From Cliona cf. orientalis (taxonomy: Eukaryota; Porifera; Demospongiae; Clionaida; Clionaidae): a stretch of DNA of 64,000 nt. Both the position numbers and the translations under genes were made by a program. Position 1 is the first letter of the stretch; every line of letters begins with the position of its first letter. The stretch spans positions 3,162,001-3,226,000 of the forward strand of contig OZ005694.1 of the NCBI GenBank assembly GCA_963930775.1, read 5' to 3'. Of this stretch, positions 47,370 to 59,676 are shown in pieces. The notes below the pieces were generated by a model that saw only the letters and a program-made list of their open reading frames with translations, made no database searches and was not told where the DNA came from.

Positions 47370-50300
47370 TTGATAAAAATGACTTTCTTTCTCTTCCCCA
47401 TCCTACTATTTCAACTGATTTATGTACTAGCTGAGACCAAGAAGGATGTGGTCTATTACGTCACACCAACAGAGCCTCTCAGCTCTTGCCCTGGAAACAG
47501 TAACTGCCCATCTGATCAGCTCTGTCACACAATGGACTACTTAGCCGAGCATAGCAGTGAGTTATTTTCACAAGACAACATCAATGTGACACTGATATTC
47601 AAGTGTGGAGTCCACAACTATACAAAAGACTTGGCTGTACAAAATCTCCACTCATTTGTCATGAAAGGAGCTGCAGAATTCAGAGAATATGTCATCATTG
47701 ACCATCAGTTTGTTGGCAAACTCAAGAGCACAATTATTCGGTTCTTCAATGTCAGCTTTGTGAACATCACAACCCTGACATTGAGATGTCCTGCAATATA
47801 TATTGAAGAGAGCCACATTACAGTGAAGAGTTCCAACCTCTATGGCTACCCTGGCATAAATGAAACCTTATCCTTCATCAGTATCATTGGCTCAGGCTCA
47901 CAAGCTTTACTGGACAACTGTACATTCAAAGAAAACTGCTTTGTTATGAGTAATCTTAGTGAGGGATAATTGTGAGCAACAGCATATTTCAGTTGTACAG
48001 ACATCAATTACATTCGATTATTGAGGCATATTCTAGTGTAGTTACATTAACAGGAAATGTATATTTTACAGACAGTATTACCGTAACAGGGATCACTTCA
48101 ATACTATCAGTAGGTACAGCAGTGTATCTAAAAGCCACTCACCCTGAGGTCAAATCTTCGCTTAACATCACAACAGGTGCAACTGTCTACTTTGTCAACC
48201 TAACATGCAGTGGTGATGGAGGAGCAGTGTATGGGTATAATGCAATGATGCACATTGGTGCTAAAGCAAGGGTGGTCTTTATGTATAATACTGCCAGTGG
48301 TTATGGTGGAGCAGTGTACATGTTGGATGGAACAATCACTGCAGGTGCTGAATCATGTGTGATATTTATATACAACCATGCCACAGCCGGTGGAGCAATT
48401 GCACTCAGCAGTGCAACATTGATTGTTGACAGTGAAGCAAACCTGACTTTCAGCCACAATTTTGCAGATTTTGGAGGAGCTCTAGGGTTAACGAATTCAA
48501 CTGCTCATATGAACACAAATAATATTAAATTTTATGACAATAGAGCATCATTTGGAGGAGCCATGTACTTTTTATATGCCATCATGATTATCAACACTAA
48601 CAAATCAGTAATGTTCACTATGAATTCTGCACAAGTGAAAGGTGGTGCAATTTATATACAAACTGGTCTGCGCCCCTCTATCATTGTTGGCAATTATTCC
48701 ATATTATTATTTTTCAACAATTCTGCTTTTCAAGGAGGTGCTTTTTACAATGCCATGCCATCATTATTACTGACCACAGTGGGATATCAGTCAAGTATTC
48801 AGTTTATCAACAACACAGTATCTGATGTTGGTGGAGCGGTGTATTCTCAGTCTTCACAACCTTGCATATTCATGATCACAGACTACTCCGCTACAATATC
48901 TTTTACAGGAAACCATGCACAACGTGGTGTTGGTCACCACATGTACGGAGCAAGTGTAAGGGATGTTTCATGTACTCAAGGACTCATAAGTTTCATGAAT
49001 GAACAAGGAAAACCTCACTGTTTTTTTCAAGGCGAAGAACCCAATGGATATGTTAATATCTCCTTTTACCCTGGCCTCAACAACACCCTATCCCCGGTAT
49101 CCTCCGCTCCTCAGCGTGTATGTCTCTGTGACTCCAATGGTAAACCACAGTGTGCTAATATCTCATACATTTTCACTAATACCAGTGTTTATCGTGGTGA
49201 AACCATCACATTACCCGCATGCATAGTGGGTTATGACTTTGGCACCACAGTTGGTATGATTCATGCCAGATCTCTTTATTCAGGTCTTCTCTCAAAACGA
49301 GATAAATCACAACTGGTAATTGACAGTGAAAAATGTGTTCCTTTCAGCTATACAGTTCATTCAAAATTTGATTATGCACTGTTACTGTTACAAACATCAT
49401 CTCTGCCAGTATCTGGTTACATTAGTAATGAATCAAAAGAATACGATATTTTTAGATATGAAAATATTATCAAGAATCAAATATCTGATTACAATTCACA
49501 TAATCAGTCTGGTTGTATCGAGGCTGACATTCTAACAACCCCAATTTTCATAAATATCACCTTACTACCAGGCTGCCCTCCAGGTATGACTCTAAATCAT
49601 GATGAAACCACATGCAGCTGTTATCCTGTCTTGGCTAACAATGGCTTCAGTTGTTTAGCAAGAAACAAAACTGGTCTCCTGCAATGGAATGGTACTGTGT
49701 GGGTGAATGCAACCTTCAACGAGGGTCATAGCACTGGAATCATGTACAACAGATTCTGTCCCCTACTCTACTGCAAATCAGATAACAAGACAGTCAACAT
49801 TGGAGATGATCCCAGCGAGCAGTGTGCCTCCAACCGAACTGGTATCCTGTGTGGTGCCTGCATGGACAGCTTTAGCCTGGCAATTGGATCTTCTCGGTGC
49901 ATTGAATGTCCCAACAGTCATAACGTGGCGCTCCTGCTTGCCTTTGCTGCTGTTGGTGTCCTCCTTGTGTTCTTTATCCTTGCACTCAACCTCACTGCCA
50001 CTCAAGGACTCATTAATGGCATTATCTTCTATGCCAACATTGTATGGGCCTACAAGATAATACTCTTTCCCGCAGACATTGGAGCAAATTATTTATTCAC
50101 ATTTCTTCAAGTTTTTATTGCCTGGCTCAACTTGGACTTTGGAATTGAGACTTGCTTCTTTGTTGGACTGAATGCTTATTGGAAGACATGGCTACAATTT
50201 CTATTCCCATTCTACATCTGGGCCATTGCTGGTGTTATTATTGTTGCTTGCCGCTACTCCTCTCGCCTCACTAACCTCATTGGTAGCAGAGCTGTTCCTC

Positions 50301-51127
50301 TTCTAGCCACACTCTTCCTTCTATCTTACATGAAGCTCCTTCGTACTGTAATAGATGCCACCTCAATTGCATTAATAGCACGGTATCCACAAAATACCTC
50401 CTATGCCGTGTGGTACCTTGATGGAAACCTACGCTATTGCCAGCACCCTCACATTTACCTTTTTGTAGCGGCCATTACTACTCTGGTGTTCCTGTGGCTT
50501 CCCTACACACTCCTGCTTCTGTTCATTCAGCCTTTGAGGAGGGTGTCTCATCTAAGGCCACTCAAGTGGATAAACAAGCTTGCCCCTGTCTACGATGCTT
50601 ACTTCTCTCCTTTCAAGGACAAGCACCGATACTGGTTTGGAGCAATGCTTCTTGTTCGAGGAATACTTCTGGTTCTACTGACAGTAACTTCAGTGGACAA
50701 TCCAAAGCTGAATGTGTTCGCACTGTTCCTGTTTATAGCTTGTTTACGTTTCTTCATATCAATCAAAAATGTCTACAAGCAAGTAGATGTGAGAATTCTA
50801 GAAAGTTTTATCTTACTGAACCTCATTGTCTTGAGTGCTGGAACTCTGTACAGGTGGGAATCTACCAAATCAAGGTCAAAATTGCTTATGGTGTCAATTG
50901 GAATCACCTTTGCTCAATTCTGTGTGATTGTTGTGTGGAGTTTGGTCAAACCTTGTCTCAGCGCTGGTTGGAGGTGCGGACGAAATGAAGGCAGTGACGT
51001 CATCAATGAGAATATCAATGATGATGATATCACTCATGAGCGAATTGAAGATCCTGAACTTGAACCGCTGATCAATTTTACACCTCGGCCCATTACCATG
51101 CCAGCTTCTGCTAAATACACAAAATGA
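47370..51127 (+). CDS. Beta-helix / polytopic membrane protein, broken by a frameshift
   Basis: Large surface protein, function unknown. Frame 1 (47370-47969, 199 codons) starts with a signal peptide (MTFFLFPILLFQLIYVLA). Frame 2 (to 51127, 1051 codons) continues directly. The two open frames overlap only at about 47962-47969 (gagggataattg); one missing base in the G run would join them, giving about 1250 residues. The ectodomain to about residue 540 has repeated GGAVY/GGAIY/GGAMYF turns like parallel beta-helix (pectin-lyase or Pmp-type) proteins and many N-glycosylation sites. Then come a Cys-rich knot (CPPGMTLNHDETTCSC, GILCGACMDSFSLAIGSSRC), about ten hydrophobic helices (for example LLLAFAAVGVLLVFFILAL, HIYLFVAAITTLVFLWLPY) and an acidic cytosolic tail. 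Such architectures recur in sponge gene predictions. The break is either a real pseudogene mutation or a sequencing/assembly slip. No introns. Confidence 0.78.
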
Positions 51128-51139
51128 AGTGGCTACCAA

Positions 51140-51145
51140 AATAAA
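51140..51145 (+). promoter_or_regulatory. Poly(A) signal of the beta-helix gene
   Basis: aataaa 13 bases after the stop codon; close but plausible for a compact 3' UTR. Confidence 0.5.
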
Positions 51146-52036
51146 CTCTAATCGCAAACATTTTTGAGGGATAATTGAAATTTTCTGCTGCAAATATAAT
51201 TCACTTTTCCAATGATCTCTGTAGTTTAATAATTTATAGCTACTAAATAATTTTGTGTGACTAATTGTTAGTGAATCCGCCCCTTTCATCACGTATTTTA
51301 TTTTCACTACTGTGTATAGCTTAAAGTTTTGAGGAATAATAATTGTGTGATTTTGCACAAAAAATTTTATTAGTCATTATAAGAACCACTTTTTCATACG
51401 GGTATTAGCATTTGGGGACTGGACCTGGGGTCCCTACAATTTGGGGGGGTGGGAGGGGAATGATGCATGAACTGGAGACTAGCAGTGTGACCTATATATC
51501 CCAACAATAACTGTATTAATAATAACAATGACATAATAATATTATGTTCTATATAGCCCTGATCAATAGCATAGGTGCATCCATCAGATTGTGTGTGTAC
51601 CTGCCTGATTCATGATAATTATTATTGTACAGGTGGAGTGATCTGAAGCCCAGTAACTGCAAATTTGTGACCATGGAAAAATTCCCTACAGGATGTTTTG
51701 CACTTTCACCAGGTAATTAAGGTCATGCTCCATGCTATTGTTTCCTGTTTTCAAGTAGTAGTACTAATGGCCATGAATCATTACAGCAGTAATATTCATG
51801 GAGTGTGTGGTATACTCCTGGCACCATGTAATACAGTTTGGTTCATCTATAATAATATTGTAATAATATAACAAGTATGTTTGATGTCACAATCATGACT
51901 GAACACTACTAACAGCATGCTCGAGTAGTTAGTACAGTGCGTGAAAGCAGCACCAAACTTTGCTATAATTCGGGGCGAGCCTGAGCGAGCCCCGTATACA
52001 CGAGAGACAGGAAGCGGTTTTATATGTATATAGCTA

Positions 52037-52245
52037 TACCGTATATAGCTGGAAAATTTGGCGGTTTGGCGGTCTATCTTGCAACCGCCAAATTAAAATC
52101 CGCCAAAATTTCCTACTCGCATATATACGTATGGCGATCCCGTACCGAACCGCCAAATTTTAAATTCGCCAATATTCTTGCAATAGCGATTTTGGGCTCA
52201 ACCGCCAAATTTAATGCCCGCCAAAATATTTTCGGCTATACGGTA
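52037..52245. mobile_element. MITE, family A, best-preserved copy
   Basis: Begins taccgtatatagctggaaaa and ends attttcggctatacggta, TA at both ends. Carries four aaccgccaaatt-type motifs. Matches 18284-18497 through its whole length. Confidence 0.88.
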
Positions 52246-52422
52246 TAATTATTATTATTATGTTTGTGGGGTGATCATTTTAGTAAGGAGAGAGTTAAAT
52301 TTTGAACGCGTAAGGTAATGGTCGTCATGCACATGCACATACGCCCACACTGCACCATCAATCTGACATGTATGCTTGAGGGTTACGTTTACTTTTAGGT
52401 ACTACCGCAGTCGGAATTTCAC

Positions 52423-52514
52423 CTTGTCACCATAATACTAACCCTTCGTCAACAACCATAGCCTAAACCCAAACCCCTTGTCACTATAATACTAACCCTT
52501 TGTCAATAACCATA
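52423..52514. repeat. Two-copy 38-bp direct repeat
   Basis: cttgtcaccataatactaac at 52423 and cttgtcactataatactaac at 52477, each followed by ccttngtcaanaaccata. 16 bp separates the units. It lies inside the 51971-52600 element. Confidence 0.8.
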
Positions 52515-52799
52515 TAGCTATTGGGTACCAACCCCACGTGCACATGCGTGCCTGTGTGCTTTCAAAGAAATCTTGTGACTTTTGCGAAGGCTCGCCCCGC
52601 ACAGATGATTTTCATCACCACTAGTATAAGGTAAATGAACCAGTTATGAAACAGTGAGTTATAAATTAATTTTTAGGTGAAACTAGATCTAATTAGTTCT
52701 TTGTTTCATAACTGGTTCACTTCCCTTATTAAATATTATGGTGTAGACCACACCCCTCACTGAGCAGCTACTCAAACTCACCGTGTAATGGCAACGTTC

Positions 52800-52941
52800 T
52801 CAAGTCCCAGAAAGGCTCCAGCGAGGCCCTGGATTTTCTCATAATTACCTCATAGATTACCTAGAGATTACACCATAGGGTTTCATCATAATATAATATT
52901 ATTACACCACAATTACCTCATAACCACAGAAAAGTAAATTT
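52800..52941. repeat. Dispersed repeat, copy 2
   Basis: tcaagtcccagaaaggctcc and following blocks (ataattacctcatagatta, agaaaagtaaatt) match 17502-17599. This copy has an extra stretch in the middle. Confidence 0.7.
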
Positions 52942-52972
52942 ATACTGGGGAGATAACTTGTAATATTTATCA

Positions 52973-53093
52973 GTTAGAGACCCCATCTAATGGTCTCTAC
53001 GCTTTAAGCGACCCTCACTTCGCTTGGGATGCTATAGCCCTGGACCTTCAGGTCTCATAAAATGCATAGAGACCTTTGGACTTGGTCTCTAAC
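52973..53093. mobile_element. Palindromic MITE, family E, copy 3
   Basis: Ends gttagagacc and ggtctctaac are exact inverted repeats. The core ccctcacttcgcttgggatg matches the family E core. Located near the 3' end of the DAZAP2-like gene. Confidence 0.75.
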
Positions 53094-53354
53094 TAGATAT
53101 GAACCTGCTATAATAATATATGACTTCATTATTGCTATTACTATGACACTGGGGATAATATTCACTACGAAGCATAAAACCATTCATCTTTTATGCTACA
53201 ATATTCACGCATGATATAATATTATTACAAGTCACATACACAAAATTATTGTAAGATGAAGGTAAATCCTTGCACAATTATGCGATTAAAAAATATTATT
53301 ATTAATGAGCTGCTTTAATAGTTATTATAGCACAGAATCGGTTGTGTTTATAGT

Positions 53355-56300
53355 TTAAAATATTGTATAGCCACCATCTGAACCGCCACCCCAGACATCT
53401 TGCCTCTGCTGTGACATCGTAACTGATTGACCTTGAGCAACAGCAACTTGAGCAGCTGTTGGTGCCACACCAGGAGGAGGGGGCTACATAAGAAGTGTGT
53501 GTATGAGAGTGAAAGAGTGAGATTACGGCATCTCTAGTCATATTCCGAGTTGGAGCCTTACAGGAACTGAAACTGGTTTGTTGGGATCAAATCGAGCACC
53601 TTGATCAAACATGCCAGCAGCAGCCACTTGTTGAGGAGGGTACCCAGCCGGCTTCATTTGTGGAGGTTGCTGAGCTGAGGTGGTAAAGTAAGAAATATCA
53701 TTATGACTCATCACAACCTTATGCCAGGTATATACAGGATATGCACAGACCTAAGGCCTTTTTGAAAGGTAACAAATGTGGGTCGTCTGCAGGTGCATAC
53801 TGATCTCACTTATTAAGCAAGACGAACAATAATTTATTTCTCTATAGATTGCGCACAAGCGGAAAGCATATGGCTTGCAGTAGGCAATGTCGATAGGCAT
53901 GGCCAATGAAACACAGCAGTTGTGTGTATGTATTTATTATTACTGTGTTTATGCCAATAGAACACAACCTAAAAAATAATTTTAACTTTTATGTGATTTT
54001 CTGGTAAAAATTATCACTCTAGATCAAGTCCTAAAACACAAATTTCTTGCTCTAATTATATCTTGCGTTTTATTAGCTCAAAATTATACAGATCACGTCC
54101 ACTTTTGGGGCAAACACACCCACTTTTGGGCAATTATGTACAGTCGAGCCTCCGAACAAAGGACACGTTGGGAACGGGCCTCTTGTCCTTTGCTCAGAGG
54201 TTGTCCCTATCTCGGAGGTTCATGATTTTTCAACCCATTTTGATTGTATTAGTTAGTAAATGCACTGAAATGTATAAGAGCAGTAGTGATGATAATCAAG
54301 TGGTTGGTGTTTTCAGTATCAACATAGCACAGGCTGAATTTTTTTTATTTCTGAAGTACTGGCTACTCCAAAATCATTATCTGGATTCAAGGCTAATATT
54401 ATTATCGCACATGCGGCATAATAATATTATCGCAACTGCCTAGATTGCGGCAAATGTGGGCGTGGCATCATTAATTTAAGGACGTGGTTTCCGGATGTCC
54501 GCTATTTAGAGGCAGTTTTGCATTGAAAAGTCACGTTGGGAGCTTGGATCTTGTCCGCTGTCCGGAATCGAGAAGCGTCCGCTTCTCGGAGGTTGCTAAT
54601 GTACTATAACTATGCTAAATTCAATCGGTAACACGGCACTTGTCCGCTGTAGAGAGGTTGTCCGCTTCTCGGAGGGTCCGTTATCGGAGGCTCGACTGTA
54701 CTACCGCACCTACTAAATATCGCGATATATGGACTGAAATTCGATAGTATACTGAGTTTATGCTTGTGCCACACCTCCATTTGTGCAATTGAACTGGATT
54801 CCAGGACAATGCTACAAAATCAGGCACAACCGGGATAGGGCCAAATTCCAGAACACTTGGCAACTATGCATCAGTGGTACTTCCCTGAGCATGATGGTGA
54901 CTGTGCATGGAGGCTTCAGAGTCCCCTGGCTCAGATAGCTAGGCACTAGGCTCATGATGGTCAGTCATGACATGTAGACTGCACAGAAAAGCTTGGCCTC
55001 ATGCCCAGGCTCTCGGAGAAGGGGGAGGGGAAATACAGTTGCAGGTACAGACCTATGTGTGCTAGAAACATACCTGGTCCTGGTTGAAGGTGACTATAAA
55101 AAAAAACGATAAGTTTAATACTCTCCCTTCTCCAAGAGCCTGGGAGGCTACGTGTACACTATAGGTGATCAATACTATTGGACTACTCTGAGCAGTCTAT
55201 GATACCTTCACTCTTCCCAGGAACCAAGCCTACATGTATACTAAGGCCATTCATGCAACTGAATCAGACTAACTGACATACTGCTGTAGCTGATGGCAGT
55301 CTATGCCATGAGCACGCATGATCATTCAAAGAAATCTTTTGACTTTTGTGAAGACTCGCCCCGCACAAATAATTTTCATCAGCACTAGTGATGAAGTAGT
55401 GATGCTGCTGGCTCTATTGAGAAAGCCATGAATGTAGTATATTGCCAAATGTAGCTAGCTTTTCTACGATTTTTGACATATTTGTGCTTATGAGTCGCTC
55501 AGATACCTACAAGTAGATGTGCTGCTCTACAATGTGATACTGAAATGAGGTTTTCCACTGAAACTTGCATATCATCTCATTCACATTTGATCATGAAAAG
55601 GTCAGTTTATAGGATCACACAATACTACTACAGTAAGCAACAGAATTTTTAGTGTTTATAGAACCATATGCACACATTTTGGATACAAACTGATACATGT
55701 GTACACCCTTCCATCGCTTTGGACTGAAAGAGTGATCCAGCAAGCTATGCTTAATCACTCAAGGGATCTTAACCAGGACAACAGCGTGCACACTGGATAT
55801 TCAGCTGGTAATATTAATGACTTTTCAATAACAAACTTACTTTGATAAGCAGGCGGTGGTCCATAACTCTGTCCAGGATATTGGCCCGGGTAGGCAGCAG
55901 GGGGTGGCTGTGAGTACTGAGGTGGATACGACTGTGCTTGTGCTTGGGGTGGATACGCTGGCTGTCCTTGAGCAGCTGGATATGATGCCTGCTGCTGAGT
56001 AGGATATGACTGCTGGGTAGGGTAGGATGATGATGGGTAGGCCCCAGTTGCCCCTATAGATATACATGTACATAGAGATTTAAAGTGCTTTGTTAAGCTA
56101 ACTCAGCATTAAAATCATGTAAGAAATCCCAAACTTAGGAGAAGGTGTCCCAGTCAGTTGGGGGTGTATGCGGAATTTGAGAGAGGGTTTCCATAGGCGT
56201 GCATACACCACACGCACAAAATTTTTGTATGCCACGCCCACTGATCAATACGAGGCACTAGTAGCTTGACTTATTGAAGGTTCTGTAGGCTAAGGCGGTT

Positions 56301-57884
56301 GGAAAAAAGCTGTTCCTTAATTAACACAAACAAAGATGGCAAAAGATTCTGGAGATTTCCAGTTATTTTTTAATAATATATATTATTATACATGTACATG
56401 AAGTTGGCCACAAAACAATTTATATCATAGATTATACATGTACAGTGCAACCAAGCAAGAGAGCAGAACTTTTTTATTTCAGAATTTGAGCCTATTTTGG
56501 CTCATAAAATAAGATCTATTATAGATAAGAGTTTGAAATTTGGTACCAATCTTCTTCAACATAAACTCTATATAGAATTTAAATTATGGGATGTAACTGT
56601 GATTACATCCATTTTTATGGCTTCATAAGATAACATGGCTCTCCAAAATATGTTAGGCACATTAAATGAGTATTATTTTCGGTTAAGAGTGTGCGCTCTA
56701 CCCAGTCATGCACATCCATATGAAGTTAATTTGACATGAGTGTAGAGGCTGTGCAGTGCATTGCTAACCAGACATTGTCCGTAAATCCCTTTCAGAGGGC
56801 CAAATATGTTAGGCACATTTTTTCCTATTTAGTTTCAGTTAAGAAATTCCACTTGGTGGGCTGATAGCACTTGTAATGAAGTTACTAAATCCCAAATGTG
56901 AAGTCTTAACTCCTTACCATTTCCGAGATATAGCAACTTTTATCCAAAATCAGTGAAAAATCTATGAAAACGGGCCCGCACTTGTGTGGCTTCTGTATTA
57001 GCTATATATGGGAAATTTGCAATTAATCTTTGTAAAATAAAAATGATTGTTGTGGCCATTTTGATATCAAATAGATCTGTTTGTGTAGTTTTTAGCCCAA
57101 TAATAATATTATGGTTTTAAAAAGTTTTGCTCTCTTGCTTGGTTGCACTGTATATAATATAATAATTATATAATATTATATATATATGGCCCCCTGCTAA
57201 AGCCCATTCAGGTATAAAAGGATACCTTGGTACATGTATTCATCCAGATAATAAAAAGATGATCTTTAATAAGAACAATTAAATCATTAATATTTCACCA
57301 GGCAAATTAATTTGTAGTAGCCTAATTAATTTTATGTACTCCAGTATTATTCACAACTGATTAAAAACAAAACATCCACAAATTTAATATAATACTAATG
57401 TCAACTGAGCCCAAAAATCTGATTCAGACTGCACAGTCTTCATCTATGCTGAGACTCTGACCATGACATAATAATAACAATGGGCCATTACAGTTAATAA
57501 GAATACACCCTGTTGAGGAACACTTTTCCAGTTCCCCTAAAGATAAGTGATCGGATAAATTTCCCCCGGAGTACTTAATTAAATTGGAGGCAGTGACCCC
57601 CAAGACATCGTTAAAATGCACCCTTTTACCCCCAGAACATCATTAAAATAGCCTCAACTCCCCCCAAGACTTCATCAAGTCAAGCTCAGGATACAATTAT
57701 CATTCCTCAACAGGGCTGTATCTTTATTAACTGGAATATCCCAATCTATGGGCTTACCCAGTGCCCCCACTCTAGTCCCCCCCCCCCCCCCCCCACAACA
57801 CCCCAACCATAGATATTATAGACTACGTAAATATCTATGCCCCAACTCACCCTGGCCTGTCTTCTTTTTCTTGAAAAGAGGCAT
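53355..57884 (-). CDS. DAZAP2: DAZ-associated protein 2 (DAZAP2)-like
   Basis: Small Pro/Tyr-rich adaptor; in other animals it binds WW-domain and RNA-regulatory partners. Exons (minus): 57884-57851, 56053-55841, 53674-53562, 53483-53355; phases agree and give 162 residues (human 168). The C-terminus is diagnostic: GARFDPN, then PPPPGVAPTAAQVAVAQGQS and WGGGSDGGYTIF, against human GARF, PPPPPGCPPNAAQLAVMQGA and GGSDGGYTIW. The middle is YPPQ/YPTQQ repeats, ending in a PPAY motif (GPPPAYQ) suitable for NEDD4-type WW domains. The N-terminus MPLFKKKKTGQ is strongly basic, unlike the vertebrate protein. A TA-flanked element (56443-57150) and a pogo-like element (54141-54698) occupy its introns. 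Head-to-head with ENKD1. Confidence 0.92.
54141..54698. mobile_element. pogo/Tigger-like nonautonomous element
   Basis: The termini cagtcgagcctccgaacaaa and right tccgttatcggaggctcgactg are inverted repeats flanked by TA at 54139 and 54699. Inside, cttctcggaggtt and gttgtcc motifs recur. The CAGTCGAGCCTC-type end and TA target fit the Tc1/pogo group. No transposase ORF. Confidence 0.75.
55325..55389. repeat. Solo right end of the cggggcgagcc element family
   Basis: ttcaaagaaatcttttgact, then actcgccccgcacaaataat, matches 52561-52622 with a few changes. No partner left end nearby. Confidence 0.7.
56443..57150. mobile_element. TA-flanked 0.7-kb element in DAZAP2 intron 1
   Basis: Left end cagtgcaaccaagcaagaga and right end tctcttgcttggttgcactg are perfect mirror images over at least 20 bp, flanked by TA. 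A direct motif aaatatgttaggcacatt occurs twice inside (about 56647 and 56803). No ORF of note. Confidence 0.85.
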
Positions 57885-58403
57885 CGTTACTTTGTTTTGT
57901 CAACGTCGATCGTTCAATGTCGCGGGTATGGTGGGAATCCTGGATAATACCTACAGTCACATGACTTGATACTGCAACCGGTACCGGTATACCGGATCTA
58001 GATCTGGAAGTATGATGCGACTGTAACCATGACAACGCCCTTCGAACTTTCGAACTTGGAACATTTTCACTGCTGCAATGAAAATTCACTGCTGACAAAG
58101 GACTGGATGGTGAGTGTGTGCATAGAATAGAAGGTAGCCTCGTCTCCAGCCTTCCAGATCTTCATTGAAAACATGGGGCTTTTTCTGTGTGCATTTAGAA
58201 ATGAAATGGGGTCAAGTTGCATAAACAGCACCCAAATTTCTGCATGCTATTGTGTCATCCTTTAATACAATGTTTGAATGGTGATATTAAATTTTATAAT
58301 CAATCCATTATAAATATGAAAGTCATAGTATTGTTCATGAACTTCTTCTTCCTTATTCGTTTGACGTTTCAGCTTTTCAGTAGTTAGATATTCTCCTTTC
58401 CGT

Positions 58404-58490
58404 TAGTCTCGAAACCAGACCGCTCCCACCGCAGCGTTCAGTTCTTTCAGGATGAACGCGCGGGGAGGGAGCGGTCTGGTTTCGAGACTA
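58404..58490. repeat. Perfect 24-bp-arm inverted repeat
   Basis: tagtctcgaaaccagaccgc plus tccc at 58404-58427 is exactly complementary to 58467-58490, with a 39-base GC-rich loop. Size and perfection suggest a very short MITE or solo foldback. Confidence 0.9.
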
Positions 58491-59040
58491 CCTTTCCGTA
58501 GTTGTCCCGGGTCACAATTTTGCTTACCCGGGATTGTACAGAAGCTGCTACATGTACGTCCTTGAAATGCAGTGCATGGGTGCTTACCCGCTTGCTCGGG
58601 ATACTACAGTATATTACCGTAAACACATGTAATTGGCACAAGAAAATTCGCATTCTAGGATTTTCATAGTGTGGAACGCGTGACGACCTTTACCAGAAAA
58701 TTGTGCGAAATTTAAAATCGTAATTATATTTTTAGCTTGTGTTTTATTCATAAACACAGTATGCTCTTGATAATAATACATGTATTTAGCACCTGTACTA
58801 GGCCAGCCAAAAAAATATTAGTTTCTCAGGCCTGCCCACATCAGTTTTTGGCTGCTGGGCCTTTTTTTAATTAAGTGGATATGGTAATTAAATTAACGGC
58901 TAAAAAGTCATGCTTACCATTCAATCTTGTTGGCTGGCTATATTTGATCATCAGCTTTGCCAGACATCTGACTTCTTAAAACTGCTTCTTTGATGGCTAA
59001 GCTATAAGACACTATAAACTAGGTAAATGCACAGCATTGT

Positions 59041-59450
59041 GGGGCGAGCCTGAGCGACAGTGAGCGTGTAACAGTGATTTATGTTGCGCCACGCCCAACT
59101 ATAAACTATGGGCTGCAGGATGCACGCTTGTAGCCTGGCCTCTTTTTCTCCTGCCAACTCTGTAGCTATTAAATTCTGTCTCCTACTATTGGCCGCTGCT
59201 TAGCTGAGGCTCCGATTGACGACGAACTCCGTCTTGCTCTTGCCTCGTTCATAGCGATAGCCTAGCACACTGACATGAATGCAAATTTGCAAGTCGTTGA
59301 ATTAGAGCAGCATATATACGGAATGATGGACGTTGGGCAGGGCGTAACTAAGGACCGACGTACCATAATATATATATATATATATACATATATCTATCTC
59401 ATTCGCACAGTTCATACCCGTTTATGTGGGGCTCGCTCAGGCTCGCCCCA
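59041..59450. mobile_element. MITE with ggggcgagcctgagcga ends
   Basis: ggggcgagcctgagcgac at left and gctcgctcaggctcgcccc at right. A (ta)n run lies at about 59368-59386. The ends match the left end of the 51971 element. Confidence 0.75.
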
Positions 59451-59676
59451 ATTATTAACTAAGACCAGTTACTTTTCAAACTTGTTTTGCACAAGGTCGG
59501 CAGTAAATGGGCATGGTTACTGATGGACCACGCCTCCCAAAACTATAAAAAGCCACCTGCCCGCATCATTTCTTAGCTGGAAAAGCCTGAGAAACTAAAA
59601 TATTTTTTCCCTGGCCTTACGTACTTATAAAGTAGAACTGCTTACCATACTTATAATTACACTTATTTCTGTAGCC

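Larger units (their letters stand above)
51971..52600. mobile_element. Element with cggggcgagcc ends, containing a nested family A MITE
   Basis: The left end cggggcgagcctgagcgagc and right end ggctcgccccg are inverted repeats. The right 70 bp (ttcaaagaaatcttgtgact ... gatgattttcatcaccacta) recurs alone at 55325-55389. The family A MITE 52037-52245 sits inside, so it inserted later. A relative with longer matching ends lies at 59041-59450. Confidence 0.7.
51128..53354. other. Tail-to-tail spacer, beta-helix gene / DAZAP2
   Basis: 2.2 kb dominated by repeats: the nested element 51971-52600, the two-copy repeat at 52423-52514, the dispersed repeat 52800-52941 and the palindromic MITE 52973-53093. 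No coding exon seen. Confidence 0.6.
57885..59676. promoter_or_regulatory. Head-to-head intergenic region, DAZAP2 / ENKD1
   Basis: 1.8 kb between divergent start codons. It includes the hairpin at 58404-58490 and the element at 59041-59450. The promoters of both genes probably lie near each start codon; no motif assigned. Confidence 0.45.

Noticed and set aside
47972..51127. Beta-helix gene starting independently at 47972
   Set aside because: It would need a GTG start and no signal peptide, while the preceding frame supplies both the signal peptide and the missing part of the ectodomain.
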